From positions 124,001 to 188,000 of the forward strand of contig NZ_CANMMT010000001.1 in assembly GCF_947499065.1 (NCBI RefSeq): a stretch of 64,000 bases of DNA, in the 5' to 3' direction. Positions 8,640 to 18,146 of this stretch are shown here, piece by piece; position 1 is the first letter of the stretch, and each line of letters starts with the position of its first letter. The notes under the pieces were generated by a model. The model worked only from the letters and a program-made list of their open reading frames with translations, did not search any database and was not told the DNA's origin. Both the position numbers and the translations under genes were made by a program. The DNA is from an uncultured Tenacibaculum sp. Lineage in GTDB: Bacteria > Bacteroidota > Bacteroidia > Flavobacteriales > Flavobacteriaceae.

Positions 8640-9359
8640 TTATTTTTTATACTTAGCTAATAAGTCGATTAAAGAAATTGAAGCATCTTCCATGTTGTTT
8701 ACGATACTATCAATTTTAGATACGATATAGTTGTAAAAAATCTGTAATATAATTGCTACAACAAGACCAAATACTGTTGTTAAAAGTGCAATCTTAATAC
8801 CACCTGCTACTACCGCTGGAGAAATATCGTTTGCTACAGCAATCTTATCAAATGCTTCAATCATACCAATTACAGTTCCCATGAATCCTAACATTGGCGC
8901 TAATGCGATAAATAAAGATAACCAAGAAACGTTTTTCTCTAATAATCCCATTTGAACTCCACCATATCCAACTACAGCTTTCTCAGCAGCTTCTAAACCT
9001 TCGTCTGCTCTTTCTAATCCTTGATAAAAGATAGATGCAACAGGTCCTTTTGTATTTCTACAAACTTCTTTTGCAGCTTCTATACCTCCTGAACTTAAAG
9101 CATCATCAACACTAGCTACTAATTTTTTAGTATTAGTTGTAGCCATGTTTAAGTAAATGATTCTTTCAATTGCAATAGCTAAACCTAATATTAAAGCTAC
9201 CAATACAATCCCCATAAATTTAGGATCTCCTTCAATAAAACGTTGCTTTAACTCTTGGTGAAAAGTTTTTTCAGCATCAGCTGCCTGAGCATAAGTTGAC
9301 TGAATAGCTCCTAAAAACATAAATCCTGTAATAGTTAGGATATTTACTACTTTTTTCAT
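8640..9359 (-). CDS. exbB: MotA/TolQ/ExbB proton channel family protein
   Basis: A 239-residue ExbB/TolQ-type channel subunit, first gene of the minus-strand operon exbB - membrane protein - exbD - exbD. It has an N-terminal hydrophobic segment (about 5-25), a TM helix at 48-68 (FMGIVLVALILGLAIAIER), and the two C-terminal TM helices of the family. These include the conserved stretch LAPMLGFMGTVIGMIEAFD and then AGGIKIALLTTVFGLVVAI. The family forms a pentamer around an ExbD dimer and uses proton flow to energise TonB. No clean promoter box was found in the 254-bp gap upstream, although TAAAATTTG on the minus strand near 9400 is one base off in spacing. Confidence 0.9.
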   Translation of the reverse strand: MKKVVNILTITGFMFLGAIQSTYAQAADAEKTFHQELKQRFIEGDPKFMGIVLVALILGLAIAIERIIYLNMATTNTKKLVASVDDALSSGGIEAAKEVCRNTKGPVASIFYQGLERADEGLEAAEKAVVGYGGVQMGLLEKNVSWLSLFIALAPMLGFMGTVIGMIEAFDKIAVANDISPAVVAGGIKIALLTTVFGLVVAIILQIFYNYIVSKIDSIVNNMEDASISLIDLLAKYKK

Positions 9360-9613
9360 TTTGTTATAATTAATTTTAAATAGTTAACGGTTTAAAAATA
9401 CAAATTTTACTGTGAACTACTTATTTTTTTATCAATAAGTAATTCTTTTCTTGTACTTATTACACTTTTTTATTTTTTCAGAGTGCCAAGTAACAAAAAA
9501 TTGTTGGGACATTAAAAAAAAACAGTAGTATTTATATACTTACGGCTCATTTTTATTCTTTTAACTACTATTTCAAGCAGTTATAACGGTAAATTTAACG
9601 ATTTATTTACAAA

Positions 9614-10645
9614 TTAATCAATTTCTCCTCTTAATGAAGTTTCGAAATAGTGCTTAAATTCGTCTTTTGACAACTTTTCACCTAGTAAATACATCATTTT
9701 TGCAACCGCCGTTTCGGTTGTAATGTCTTTTCCGTCTACAATTCCTATACGTTTTAACTCTGAACTTGTCTCATAATGCCCCATAATAATGCTTCCCCCA
9801 GCACATTGGGTTACGTTTACAATATAAATGCCTTTATCAACAGCTTTTTCTAGTAAGTTTACAAACCATTTTTCTGTTGGTGCATTACCAGATCCATATG
9901 TTTCTAAAATAATCCCTTTTAAATTAGGTATATCTATAAAACTGTTTACAACTGACTCTGTAATACCTGGAAATAACTTTAAAATAGCAACATTATTGTC
10001 TAGCTTCTTTCTAAAAACCAATTTCTCTTCTTTCTTATTAGGTTTTAGTAAGAGAGGATAATTAAAATTTAAATGAACTCCACTTTCTGCTAAAGGGGGA
10101 TAATTCATAGATGCAAATGCTTCAAATTGTTCTGCATTAATTTTTGTTGTTCTATTTGCTCTATACAATTTATATTCAAAATACAACCCTACTTCCTGTA
10201 TTACAGGCATGTTATTTTCAAAAGTAGAAGCCACCTGTATAGATGTAATTAAGTTTTCTTTTGCATCTGTTCGTAAATCACCTATAGGTAATTGCGACCC
10301 AGTAAAAATTACAGGCTTTTGTAAATTTTCAAACATAAAACTAATAGCTGATGATGTGTACGACATCGTATCGGACCCTGTTAATATCACAAATCCATCA
10401 AACTTATCATAGTTATCAGAAATAATTTCAGCTATATTTATATAATAATTCACATTCATGTTTGAAGAATCAATAGGCTCTTCAAAAGATATAGTAGAAA
10501 TATCGCAATGTAATTGTTGTAATTCTGGAATCTTACTTGAAATTTGACTAAAATCAAAAGCTTTTAGAGCTCCTGTTTTATAATCTTTAACCATTCCAAT
10601 AGTTCCCCCTGTATATACAATTAAAATTTTAGGCTTATTTGTCAT
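9614..10645 (-). CDS. ansA: Type I (cytoplasmic) L-asparaginase
   Basis: A 343-residue asparaginase that hydrolyses L-asparagine to aspartate and ammonia. Both catalytic threonine signatures are visible: VYTGGTIGM at residues 10-18, and the second motif VILTGSDTMSYT, with its Thr-Asp-Lys partner in FTGSQLPIGDLRTDAKEN. There is no signal peptide, which points to the cytoplasmic AnsA class rather than the periplasmic AnsB class. It is a single gene divergent from the zinc protease gene. Confidence 0.93.
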   Translation of the reverse strand: MTNKPKILIVYTGGTIGMVKDYKTGALKAFDFSQISSKIPELQQLHCDISTISFEEPIDSSNMNVNYYINIAEIISDNYDKFDGFVILTGSDTMSYTSSAISFMFENLQKPVIFTGSQLPIGDLRTDAKENLITSIQVASTFENNMPVIQEVGLYFEYKLYRANRTTKINAEQFEAFASMNYPPLAESGVHLNFNYPLLLKPNKKEEKLVFRKKLDNNVAILKLFPGITESVVNSFIDIPNLKGIILETYGSGNAPTEKWFVNLLEKAVDKGIYIVNVTQCAGGSIIMGHYETSSELKRIGIVDGKDITTETAVAKMMYLLGEKLSKDEFKHYFETSLRGEID

Positions 10646-10741
10646 TTTGACATCTTATATTATTAAATTCTAAAATGGAATAATTTATGTTGTAAATTTA
10701 TCAAACAAAAATGACACAAAAATTTTAAACAATACTATATT

Positions 10742-11440
10742 ATGATAGGTTTTTATGCAATAATTGGTGTTATTACATTATTTAGTTGGCTAGTAAGTAA
10801 TACGCTACAAAGAAAGTTCAAAAAATATTCTCGAGTACACTTAAGAAACGGGATGAGTGGTGCTGAAATTGCTGAGAAAATGTTAGCTGATCATGGAATT
10901 TCTAACGTAAGAGTAATTTCTACTCCAGGTAGACTTACCGATCATTATAATCCAGTAAACAGAACTGTTAATTTAAGTGAGGCTGTATATAATCAAAGAA
11001 ATGCTGCTGCTGCTGCTGTTGCTGCACACGAAGTTGGCCATGCTGTACAACATGCTCAAGCATATCAATGGTTACAAATGCGTTCAAAACTAGTACCAAT
11101 AGTTAGCATTTCATCTCGATTTTCTCATTGGATGATTGTAGGTGGTATTTTATTAGGTGCTGGTGCTGGTCAGCCAGGTATTGGACAATTGATAGCTGTA
11201 GGTGGTTTAATATTTATGGCTTTAGGTACTTTATTTAGCTTCATCACTTTACCTGTTGAATATGACGCTAGTAATAGAGCCTTAGCATGGTTAGAAAATA
11301 AACATATGGTAACAAGAGAAGAATTAGCAGGATCTAAAGATGCTTTAAAATGGGCTGCTAGAACTTATTTAGTAGCCGCTTTGGGGTCTTTGGCTATGCT
11401 ATTATACTGGGCACTAAGAATATTAGGCAACAGAGATTAA
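10742..11440 (+). CDS. Zinc metallopeptidase, YugP-like
   Basis: A 232-residue membrane protein of the neutral zinc metallopeptidase family (PF04298, B. subtilis YugP). An N-terminal TM helix is followed by the zinc motif HEVGH in AAHEVGHAVQHA (about residues 96-107). Two further hydrophobic segments (about 125-170) and a final TM helix near 210-228 complete it. A third zinc ligand is probably in PVEYDASNRALAWLE. Its substrates are unknown and a role in membrane protein quality control is only a guess. A strong terminator follows, so it is monocistronic. Confidence 0.88.
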   Translation: MIGFYAIIGVITLFSWLVSNTLQRKFKKYSRVHLRNGMSGAEIAEKMLADHGISNVRVISTPGRLTDHYNPVNRTVNLSEAVYNQRNAAAAAVAAHEVGHAVQHAQAYQWLQMRSKLVPIVSISSRFSHWMIVGGILLGAGAGQPGIGQLIAVGGLIFMALGTLFSFITLPVEYDASNRALAWLENKHMVTREELAGSKDALKWAARTYLVAALGSLAMLLYWALRILGNRD

Positions 11441-11466
11441 CAAAAATTAGACTTATTAAAACATCC

Positions 11467-11497
11467 AAAGCTTCGAATATATTTCGAAGCTTTTTTT
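11467..11497 (+). terminator. Rho-independent terminator
   Basis: An 11-bp perfect stem (AAAGCTTCGAA with TTCGAAGCTTT), a 5-nt loop and a T run, 26 nt after the zinc protease stop codon. Confidence 0.9.
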
Positions 11498-11560
11498 ATG
11501 ACTTCAGAAAACCTTTTTTTATCTAATTGCGTCTTTAAGGTTATAGGAAATAAAAATCTA

Positions 11561-11590
11561 TTCATCGGAAATTTAACCCGTTTTATCAGA
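11561..11590 (+). promoter_or_regulatory. Possible LytTR direct repeat upstream of TonB receptor
   Basis: TTCATCGGA (11561-11569) and TTTATCAGA (11582-11590) agree at 7 of 9 positions and start exactly 21 bp apart. Two turns of the helix is the spacing seen for LytTR-domain binding sites. The site is about 60 bp upstream of a receptor gene that is followed by a LytTR pair. The evidence is weak because the sequence is AT-rich. Confidence 0.3.
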
Positions 11591-11647
11591 TTTCTATTTT
11601 TTAATTTTCAATAAGAATACACTTTTGAAGTGTTAAATAAAAAAGAT

Positions 11648-14020
11648 ATGAAAGCTATTACCACTATTTTATTCGTATTAATTACAATAATCACTGCTCA
11701 TGCTCAATATAGCATAAGTGGAAAAATTGTTGATAATCAGAAAAACCCATTACCCTATATTAATGTTATACTATATAATGTAGATAATCCTGGACAACCT
11801 AAAGGGACTATTTCAGGTGAAGATGGAAATTATTCTATAAAAAACATAGAAAAAGGAAAGTACCGAATAACTGTTACTACTTTAGGATTTAAAAGTGAAA
11901 AAGTAGCGGAATTTCAGCTATCAGCTAATAAAACTTTCAACTTTACTTTGCAAGAAGAAAGTCAAACTTTAAATGAAGTTGTTGTAAAATCTAAAAGACC
12001 TGTAATAAAACAAACTGCTGAAAAATTGGTAGTTGATTTAGAAAAAACCGAAATGGTTAATTCTAACTTACAAGATGTAATGCGTAAAGTTCCTGGGGTA
12101 TTAGTTACAAACAATGGAATTACAATAGCTGGAAAAAGCGGTGTAAGAATTCTAATTAACGGAAAAACTACCGAATACATGGATGTTCAGAGTTTACTTC
12201 GTGATTTTCCTGCTGATAATATTGCTAAAGTTGAAGTAGTAGAACAGCCCGGTGCCGAATATGATGCTTCTGGTTCTGGAGCCATCATAAATATTATTTT
12301 AAAGAAAAATGTTCGTTTAGGTACCCATGGAAGTTTAACTGGATGGATTGGTGAAGACGAAGGTTTTGAATATGGAACTAGAGCCTCTATAGCTAGTTAT
12401 AAAAACAAATTAAATTGGCAAACAAGTATTAGTCATTCACAACCTACATGGAGAGATGATTTGTTTTTAGTTAGAACTGTTGAAAACGAAACCTATGACC
12501 AAGTAACTAAAGAACCCTACAAACCAAACAACCTTACTTTTAGTGGTAACATAGATTATTACATAAACGACAAACATTCTTTTGGGATTGGTGGACGTTG
12601 GAACAACAGAAAATCCGACAGAATTGCAACTAGTAAAACTATTATTTCTAGCAGTTCAACAACAAATACCCTTTTTTCAGAAAATACTTTTGACAGAGAT
12701 AGAATAGATTTCAATATTAACCCATATTATGAATATAAATCTGATACCGATAAACTATTTATAGATTTTAATTACATCGATTATAAAAATGATAACACCA
12801 ATACTTTATCTGACATAACAGGAAGTACGCTTCCTTTTCAAGACAGAAGATATATACAAGATGGAAAATATACTATTAAAACTTATAAAATAGATTATAG
12901 TAAAACTGTTTCTGATAATTTTAAATTCAGTGTAGGAAGTAAATATGCTATGGTAAAAACTGATAGTGATTTAAAGTCATTTTTAGAAAACAACTCAAAT
13001 GGTTTTGATTTAGACCAAACCAACAGTAGTCAGTTTTTAGTAGACGAAAAAATATTTGCAATTTACTCAAAAGTTAATGCTACTGCAGGGAAATGGACCT
13101 TTTCTGGAGGATTACGTTATGAAGATAGTAACACTGACGGAACATCTATTTTTTTAAAAAACGGTCAAATGGTAAACGAAGTAAAGAAAAGACCTATTAG
13201 CAAACTATTTCCTAGCGCATCAGTTAGTAGAAAAATAACAGAAAGTATTGGAGCTAGTTTATCTTATAGCTATCGAATTAGAAGGCCTTCATATAATAGC
13301 TTGAATTCATTTGCTACTTTCTTAGACCCTTTTTCTGCTGGTGAAGGAAATCCAAGTTTAAGACCTGCTTTTACAAATAATTATCAATTTAACTTAACTT
13401 ACGATGGACAACCGTTTTTTACAGTAGGCTACAGTAAAACAAACGATGTTATTTTCGACTTAATAAAGCAAAACAATACAACTGCTCAAATTAGACAACA
13501 GGCAGTAAATGTTGAAGATTTCACTAATTGGAACTTTAGATTATTCGCTCCTTTGAGTTTTATTAAAGGTTTAGAAGGTTATACAGGATTTATCGTTAAT
13601 AAAAACTCTTACAACTCAGCAATACACAATGTAAACTTATCTAAATGGAACTTATTTTGGTTTGCTCAAGCAAATTATAAACTACCTTGGGATGTAAACT
13701 TTGAGGTAAGCGCGAATTATGGAACTGGAGCTTTAGAAGGTCAAATAGAAGTTGATTGGTTAGCTGGTTTAGATTTTTCTTTCGGAAAAAAATTCTTAGA
13801 CAACAAGTTAAAAGTAAATCTTGGGTTTAATAAAATGTTAGACCGTGGATTTAACGGAAAAATCGATTACGGTAATGGTACAGCCAGAGTAGAAAGTAAT
13901 GGGTCTCGTCAAAACATACAATTGAGACTTGTATATAGCTTTGGATCTAAATTCGGAAAGAAAAAATCAAAACGTAATTCTTCTAGAGATGAAGAAAATA
14001 GAATTCAAGACAATAATTAA
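11648..14020 (+). CDS. TonB-dependent receptor (OMP_b-brl_3 type)
   Basis: A 790-residue outer-membrane receptor. The start is placed at ATG 11648 because the signal peptide MKAITTILFVLITIITAHAQ begins there; the GTG 18 nt earlier is an alternative. A carboxypeptidase-regulatory-like beta sandwich (about 22-110) is followed by a plug (about 115-225, with VRILINGKTTEYM and VVEQPGAEYDASGSGAIINIIL). A C-terminal 22-stranded barrel of the outer-membrane beta-barrel 3 family (PF14905) completes it. No SusD partner lies downstream. A LytS/LytTR pair follows in the same direction, so the receptor is probably under its control or serves its signalling. The ligand is unknown. Confidence 0.88.
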   Translation: MKAITTILFVLITIITAHAQYSISGKIVDNQKNPLPYINVILYNVDNPGQPKGTISGEDGNYSIKNIEKGKYRITVTTLGFKSEKVAEFQLSANKTFNFTLQEESQTLNEVVVKSKRPVIKQTAEKLVVDLEKTEMVNSNLQDVMRKVPGVLVTNNGITIAGKSGVRILINGKTTEYMDVQSLLRDFPADNIAKVEVVEQPGAEYDASGSGAIINIILKKNVRLGTHGSLTGWIGEDEGFEYGTRASIASYKNKLNWQTSISHSQPTWRDDLFLVRTVENETYDQVTKEPYKPNNLTFSGNIDYYINDKHSFGIGGRWNNRKSDRIATSKTIISSSSTTNTLFSENTFDRDRIDFNINPYYEYKSDTDKLFIDFNYIDYKNDNTNTLSDITGSTLPFQDRRYIQDGKYTIKTYKIDYSKTVSDNFKFSVGSKYAMVKTDSDLKSFLENNSNGFDLDQTNSSQFLVDEKIFAIYSKVNATAGKWTFSGGLRYEDSNTDGTSIFLKNGQMVNEVKKRPISKLFPSASVSRKITESIGASLSYSYRIRRPSYNSLNSFATFLDPFSAGEGNPSLRPAFTNNYQFNLTYDGQPFFTVGYSKTNDVIFDLIKQNNTTAQIRQQAVNVEDFTNWNFRLFAPLSFIKGLEGYTGFIVNKNSYNSAIHNVNLSKWNLFWFAQANYKLPWDVNFEVSANYGTGALEGQIEVDWLAGLDFSFGKKFLDNKLKVNLGFNKMLDRGFNGKIDYGNGTARVESNGSRQNIQLRLVYSFGSKFGKKKSKRNSSRDEENRIQDNN

Positions 14021-14027
14021 TTTCTTA

Positions 14028-14035
14028 TACTTTTG
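14028..14035 (+). promoter_or_regulatory. -7 box (TACTTTTG) before the LytS/LytTR pair
   Basis: TACTTTTG fits TAnnTTTG and lies 54 nt before the kinase ATG. The kinase operon may therefore have its own promoter in addition to read-through from the receptor gene. Confidence 0.5.
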
Positions 14036-14045
14036 TTTTTATATG

Positions 14046-14075
14046 GACATCACAAAATTCATAACTTGTGATGTC
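14046..14075 (+). other. 10-bp perfect stem-loop in kinase leader
   Basis: GACATCACAA (14046-14055) pairs perfectly with TTGTGATGTC (14066-14075) around a 10-nt loop. No T run follows, so it does not look like a normal terminator. It lies just after the promoter box and 14 nt before the kinase ATG, and could be an mRNA structure or a protein-binding dyad. Confidence 0.6.
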
Positions 14076-14089
14076 TAACTTAAATTTCT

Positions 14090-15097
14090 ATGGATACTAA
14101 ACTTAATAAATCAGACTGGACACTTATTATTATCCTATATTCTGTTACTATAGTTATAAACTCTATCGATTACTATAAAGATGGGAATATGCTTAAAGAA
14201 TATATCGTTGATTTTTCTGTCTCAATAGTAATGTCTTTGTCTGCTGTGTTATTTTTTATGTATTGGTTAATACCAAACTATCTAGTACACAAACAAAAAT
14301 ATATTCATTTTGTATTCTTTGGACTTCTTAGTCTTTTTATAGGAGGATATATAGATAAAGTAGCAAGTTTTTGGAGTGGAGAAAATGATTGGTCTAAATT
14401 CCCTAAAGGAATAGATTTATTTCTACATTCAGTATTTAGACTTTTAGATAACATTGGTTTAATACTTGGTGTACTTTTGACTAAAAAATTTTATCAAGGC
14501 AAAACTGAATTAATTAATATTGAAAAAAAGCAAAAAGAAAACGAGTTAAAACTATTACGTTCACAAATAGAACCACATTTTTTATTCAATAATCTAAACA
14601 CTCTTGATAGTTTAATTGATTCTGATTCAGAAAAAGCAAAAGAATATATTAATAGATTATCGTTAATTTATCGCTATCTAATTCAAACCAAAGATGCTGA
14701 AGTAATGGAGCTTTCAAAAGAATTGAAATTCGCTGAAAACTATATTTTCTTAATTGAAACTCGTTTTGGAAATGATTACAAATTCAATATTGAAAAAAAA
14801 GTAACTGTATCAAACAAATTTATTCCTACTGGTGCATTACAAACTCTTTTAGAAAACGTAGTAAAACACAACAAAGCTAATAAAGAGCCTATAGAAACAA
14901 ACATTAACATAACTGAAGGTTGGTTAACTGTAAAAAACACCAAAACCAATACTCCAAACAAGGAAAGTTTAGGTACAGGATTAGAGAATTTACAAACTCG
15001 TTATGAGCTATTATCTGATAAAAAAATAGCCATAGGAAACAACACCAATAAATTTATTGTATCTATTCCTATCATTAAATTGAGTGATGAAAACTAA
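14090..15097 (+). CDS. LytS-type sensor histidine kinase
   Basis: A 335-residue membrane kinase. Four TM helices fill residues 8-140. A short coiled coil leads to the His_kinase domain of the LytS/YehU class, with the phospho-acceptor His in QIEPHFLFNNLNTLDSL (about residue 162). The ATPase N box is LLENVVKHNK and the G box is GTGLENL. The kinase should phosphorylate the LytTR regulator encoded right after it. The N box is slightly divergent (Val-Val for Ala-Ile) but complete. The stimulus is unknown, though the receptor gene just upstream suggests an outer-membrane nutrient cue. Confidence 0.88.
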   Translation: MDTKLNKSDWTLIIILYSVTIVINSIDYYKDGNMLKEYIVDFSVSIVMSLSAVLFFMYWLIPNYLVHKQKYIHFVFFGLLSLFIGGYIDKVASFWSGENDWSKFPKGIDLFLHSVFRLLDNIGLILGVLLTKKFYQGKTELINIEKKQKENELKLLRSQIEPHFLFNNLNTLDSLIDSDSEKAKEYINRLSLIYRYLIQTKDAEVMELSKELKFAENYIFLIETRFGNDYKFNIEKKVTVSNKFIPTGALQTLLENVVKHNKANKEPIETNINITEGWLTVKNTKTNTPNKESLGTGLENLQTRYELLSDKKIAIGNNTNKFIVSIPIIKLSDEN

Positions 15098-15101
15098 CAA
15101 T

Positions 15102-15866
15102 ATGAATATTTTAATTTTAGAAGACGAAATACCTGCTTATCAAAAATTGGTAAACTATTTAAAAGACTCTTTTGGAGAAAATTTTTCTCATGATGTAGCT
15201 CGCACAAATTCAGATGGAAAAAAGCTCTTAACCGAAAACACTTATGACTTTATCTTATCAGACATTCAGTTATTAGATGGTATTTCTTTTGATTTATTTG
15301 ATGAATTAAACATCAACACTCCTATAATATTTTGTTCTGCACATGACGATTATTTGTTTAAAGCTTTTAACACTAATGGAATTGCTTATATTTTAAAACC
15401 TTATTCTAAAAGCGACTTTAATAAAGCTATCAATAAATATCAACAACTATTTAAACAAGGAGATTATAACAAATTAAACCACGAGACCTTAACCAACTTA
15501 AAATCTGCTTTACAAGAAGAAAACAATTCTTATAAGAAACGATTTGTTATAAAGAAAACTAAAGGAATCCAGCTCTTAAATGTTATAGACATTAGTTTAA
15601 TAGAAGCTTCGGGAGATTTCTGCATTGCTACCGATTTTAATGGAAAATCCCACAACATCTCTCAAACATTGGGTGGAACATTTAAACAATTAAATCCTGC
15701 AAAATTTTTCAAAATCAATAGAAGTGAAATTATCAATATAGATTATATCGAAAGTATTGAAAATCATTTTAAAAACCGTCTACTAATTAGTATGAAAGGT
15801 ATTAAAGAAAAACCAATGACTAGTTCTTCAACTACTGCCGATTTTAGAAAATGGTTGGAACAATAG
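15102..15866 (+). CDS. LytTR-family response regulator
   Basis: A 254-residue regulator with an N-terminal receiver domain (LEDE acidic pocket, phospho-Asp in ILSDIQLLDG near residue 55, conserved Lys in ILKPYSKSDF). Its C-terminal LytTR DNA-binding domain (about 150-250) shows IEASGDFCIATDF and FFKINRSEIINI. I chose ATG 15102, giving MNILILEDE, which is the usual start of this family and leaves 4 nt after the kinase stop. An ATG at 15087 and a GTG at 15084 would overlap the kinase gene. It forms a pair with the upstream kinase and may bind the 21-bp-spaced repeat near 11.57 kb. Confidence 0.88.
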   Translation: MNILILEDEIPAYQKLVNYLKDSFGENFSHDVARTNSDGKKLLTENTYDFILSDIQLLDGISFDLFDELNINTPIIFCSAHDDYLFKAFNTNGIAYILKPYSKSDFNKAINKYQQLFKQGDYNKLNHETLTNLKSALQEENNSYKKRFVIKKTKGIQLLNVIDISLIEASGDFCIATDFNGKSHNISQTLGGTFKQLNPAKFFKINRSEIINIDYIESIENHFKNRLLISMKGIKEKPMTSSSTTADFRKWLEQ

Positions 15867-15885
15867 ATTGAAAAAAATATATTTG
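15855..15885 (+). promoter_or_regulatory. Promoter: TTG-N20-TATATTTG
   Basis: TTG at 15855-15857 and TATATTTG at 15878-15885 are 20 bp apart, close to the full Bacteroidota consensus. It drives the small lipoprotein gene whose ATG is 25 nt further on. The upstream half lies inside the end of the regulator gene. Confidence 0.7.
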
Positions 15886-15910
15886 CAGCCTAATCATTAA
15901 CTTTTAAACT

Positions 15911-16183
15911 ATGAAAAAAATTATTTTGTCTGTTGCTATGCTAACTTCCATAGCTTTTGTTGCTTGTTCTGACAACGATGATAATCAAAAAAAATGTATC
16001 TCATGTGAATATTCAGGAGCAGGTACTACAAAGCCTATCAAAACTGAATATTGCAATAATGGTGATGGAACAATGACAATTACTGTTGAGGGAATTCAAA
16101 CTGTTACTTCTGATATTCCAGAAGGTAGTACTTTTGAAGATGTTATAGAAGCAGCTAAAACACAAGGTACAACTTGTAAGTAA
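15911..16183 (+). CDS. Small secreted lipoprotein, cysteine-rich
   Basis: A 90-residue predicted lipoprotein. The signal peptide ends at a lipobox, AFVACS, with Cys 19 the lipidation site. The mature part (about 70 residues) holds an acidic SDNDDN tether, a CISC pair, a further Cys in EYCNNGDG and a C-terminal Cys (TTCK), so two disulfides are possible. I do not recognise a family. It has a good promoter and a strong terminator of its own, so it is a stand-alone gene between the LytTR pair and lepA. Confidence 0.8.
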   Translation: MKKIILSVAMLTSIAFVACSDNDDNQKKCISCEYSGAGTTKPIKTEYCNNGDGTMTITVEGIQTVTSDIPEGSTFEDVIEAAKTQGTTCK

Positions 16184-16204
16184 GAAAACACTCACTACAA
16201 AAAC

Positions 16205-16236
16205 AAAGCCTCAGTTAATTTAACTGAGGCTTTTTT
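16205..16236. terminator. Bidirectional terminator between small lipoprotein gene and lepA
   Basis: A 14-bp perfect stem (AAAGCCTCAGTTAA with TTAACTGAGGCTTT) and a T run on the plus strand, with an A run on the other side. It lies between two convergent genes and should serve both. Confidence 0.9.
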
Positions 16237-16246
16237 ATTTTCAAAT

Positions 16247-18043
16247 CTAATCGTTTAATTTCAATACTGCCATAAACGCTTGTTGTGGAATTTCTACATT
16301 ACCAACTTGACGCATACGTTTCTTACCTTTTTTCTGCTTTTCTAATAACTTACGCTTACGAGAAATATCACCTCCATAACATTTAGCAGTTACATCTTTA
16401 CGAAGTGCTTTCACTGTTTCACGTGCTATAATTTTTGCTCCAATAGCTGCTTGAATTGGAATATCGAATTGTTGACGTGGAATTAATTCTTTTAACTTCT
16501 CACAAATTCTTTTTCCTATAGAATATGCATTACTATCGTGTAATAAGGCAGAAAGCGCATCAACAGTTTGTCCATTTAATAACATATCTACACGTACTAA
16601 TTTAGATTTTTGCATTCCAATAGGCGAATAATCAAAAGAAGCATATCCTTTAGAAACCGTTTTCAAACGATCATAAAAATCAAATACAATTTCAGCTAAA
16701 GGCATATCAAAAATTAACTCAACACGCTGAGGAGTTAAATAAGTTTGATTTACAATTTGTCCACGCTTTTCAATACAAAGGCTCATTACTTGACCAACAA
16801 AATCAGATTTTGTTATAATAGAAGCTTTAATAAACGGCTCCTCTACCCTATCTAATTTCGATGGATCTGGTAAATCTGTTGGATTATTAACAATAATAAT
16901 ATCATCAGGATTTTTCTTTGTAAAAGCATGATAAGATACGTTAGGTACCGTTGTTATAACAGTCATGTTAAATTCACGCTCCAAACGCTCTTGAATAATT
17001 TCCATGTGTAACATTCCTAAGAACCCACAACGGAAACCAAATCCTAAAGCTGCTGAACTTTCAGGTTGAAAAACTAAAGATGCATCATTCAACTGTAGCT
17101 TTTCCATTGAAGCTCTTAATTCTTCATAATCCTCTGTATCAACCGGGTAAATACCAGCAAATACCATTGGCTTTACATCTTCAAAACCATCAATAGTGTC
17201 TGTAGTAGGATTTGCAAAATCAGTAATAGTATCTCCTACTTTAACTTCCTTTGCTGTTTTAATACCAGTAATTAAATACCCAACATCTCCTGTTTTAATT
17301 TCTTTCTTAACAACTTGCTCTAACTTTAAAGTACCAACTTCATCAGCTCCATATTCTTTCCCTGTCGCCATGAACTTTATACGCTGGTTCTTTTTAATAG
17401 AACCATCTATTACTCTAAAATAAGTTTCAATTCCTCTATAAGAGTTATATACTGAATCGAAAATTAAGGCTTTTAAAGGCGCGTCTGGATTTCCTTCAGG
17501 AGCAGGAATTTTATCAATAATTGCAGCTAAAATATTATCAACTCCAAAACCAGTTTTACCACTTGCATGAATTACATCTTCTGGCTCACAACCTAATAAA
17601 TCTACAATATCATCTGTAACCTCTTCAGGATTTGCTGATGGTAAATCTACCTTGTTTAAAACTGGAATTATTTCTAAATCGTTTTCTAACGCTAAGTATA
17701 AGTTAGAAATAGTTTGTGCTTGTATACTTTGCGCTGCATCTACAATTAACAAAGCACCTTCACAAGCTGCAATAGAACGAGAAACTTCGTAAGAAAAATC
17801 TACGTGCCCTGGAGTATCAATTAAATTTAAAATATAATCTTCTCCATTATATTTATAATCCATTTGAATTGCGTGCGATTTAATCGTAATTCCACGTTCA
17901 CGCTCCAAGTCCATATTATCTAGTAACTGATTTTGCTTTTCACGTTCTGACACAGAACCTGTATAGTCTAATAATCTATCAGCAAGTGTACTTTTACCAT
18001 GATCAATATGTGCAATAATGCAAAAATTTCTAATTTTCTTCAT
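16247..18043 (-). CDS. lepA: Elongation factor 4 (LepA), GTPase
   Basis: A 598-residue translational GTPase that back-translocates or remodels stalled ribosomes. The G domain shows the P loop [15 protein letters not shown], the DxxG box DTPGHVDF and the NKVD specificity box. Domains II-V follow, with the LepA-specific C-terminal domain carrying [18 protein letters not shown]. The length is typical. The gene is alone on its transcript, with a near-consensus promoter upstream and a shared terminator downstream. Confidence 0.97.
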   Translation of the reverse strand: MKKIRNFCIIAHIDHGKSTLADRLLDYTGSVSEREKQNQLLDNMDLERERGITIKSHAIQMDYKYNGEDYILNLIDTPGHVDFSYEVSRSIAACEGALLIVDAAQSIQAQTISNLYLALENDLEIIPVLNKVDLPSANPEEVTDDIVDLLGCEPEDVIHASGKTGFGVDNILAAIIDKIPAPEGNPDAPLKALIFDSVYNSYRGIETYFRVIDGSIKKNQRIKFMATGKEYGADEVGTLKLEQVVKKEIKTGDVGYLITGIKTAKEVKVGDTITDFANPTTDTIDGFEDVKPMVFAGIYPVDTEDYEELRASMEKLQLNDASLVFQPESSAALGFGFRCGFLGMLHMEIIQERLEREFNMTVITTVPNVSYHAFTKKNPDDIIIVNNPTDLPDPSKLDRVEEPFIKASIITKSDFVGQVMSLCIEKRGQIVNQTYLTPQRVELIFDMPLAEIVFDFYDRLKTVSKGYASFDYSPIGMQKSKLVRVDMLLNGQTVDALSALLHDSNAYSIGKRICEKLKELIPRQQFDIPIQAAIGAKIIARETVKALRKDVTAKCYGGDISRKRKLLEKQKKGKKRMRQVGNVEIPQQAFMAVLKLND

Positions 18044-18072
18044 TCGTCGTATTTCTAACTTCTTATAATCGA

Positions 18073-18103
18073 CAAAGATACTTTATGTAAAATGCATCCA
18101 CAA
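18073..18103 (-). promoter_or_regulatory. lepA promoter: TTG-N20-TATCTTTG (minus strand)
   Basis: On the plus strand CAAAGATA (18073-18080) and CAA (18101-18103) are 20 bp apart. Read on the minus strand this is TTG-N20-TATCTTTG, 29 nt before the lepA ATG. Confidence 0.75.
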
Positions 18104-18134
18104 ATAAAAATTTATTCAATAAAAAAATAAAAAG

Positions 18135-18142
18135 TAACTTTG
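18135..18142 (+). promoter_or_regulatory. -7 box (TAACTTTG) of dusB, leaderless spacing
   Basis: TAACTTTG ends 4 nt before the dusB ATG at 18147, so the mRNA should start at or inside the start codon. It is back to back with the lepA promoter. Confidence 0.65.
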
Positions 18143-18146
18143 CAGC

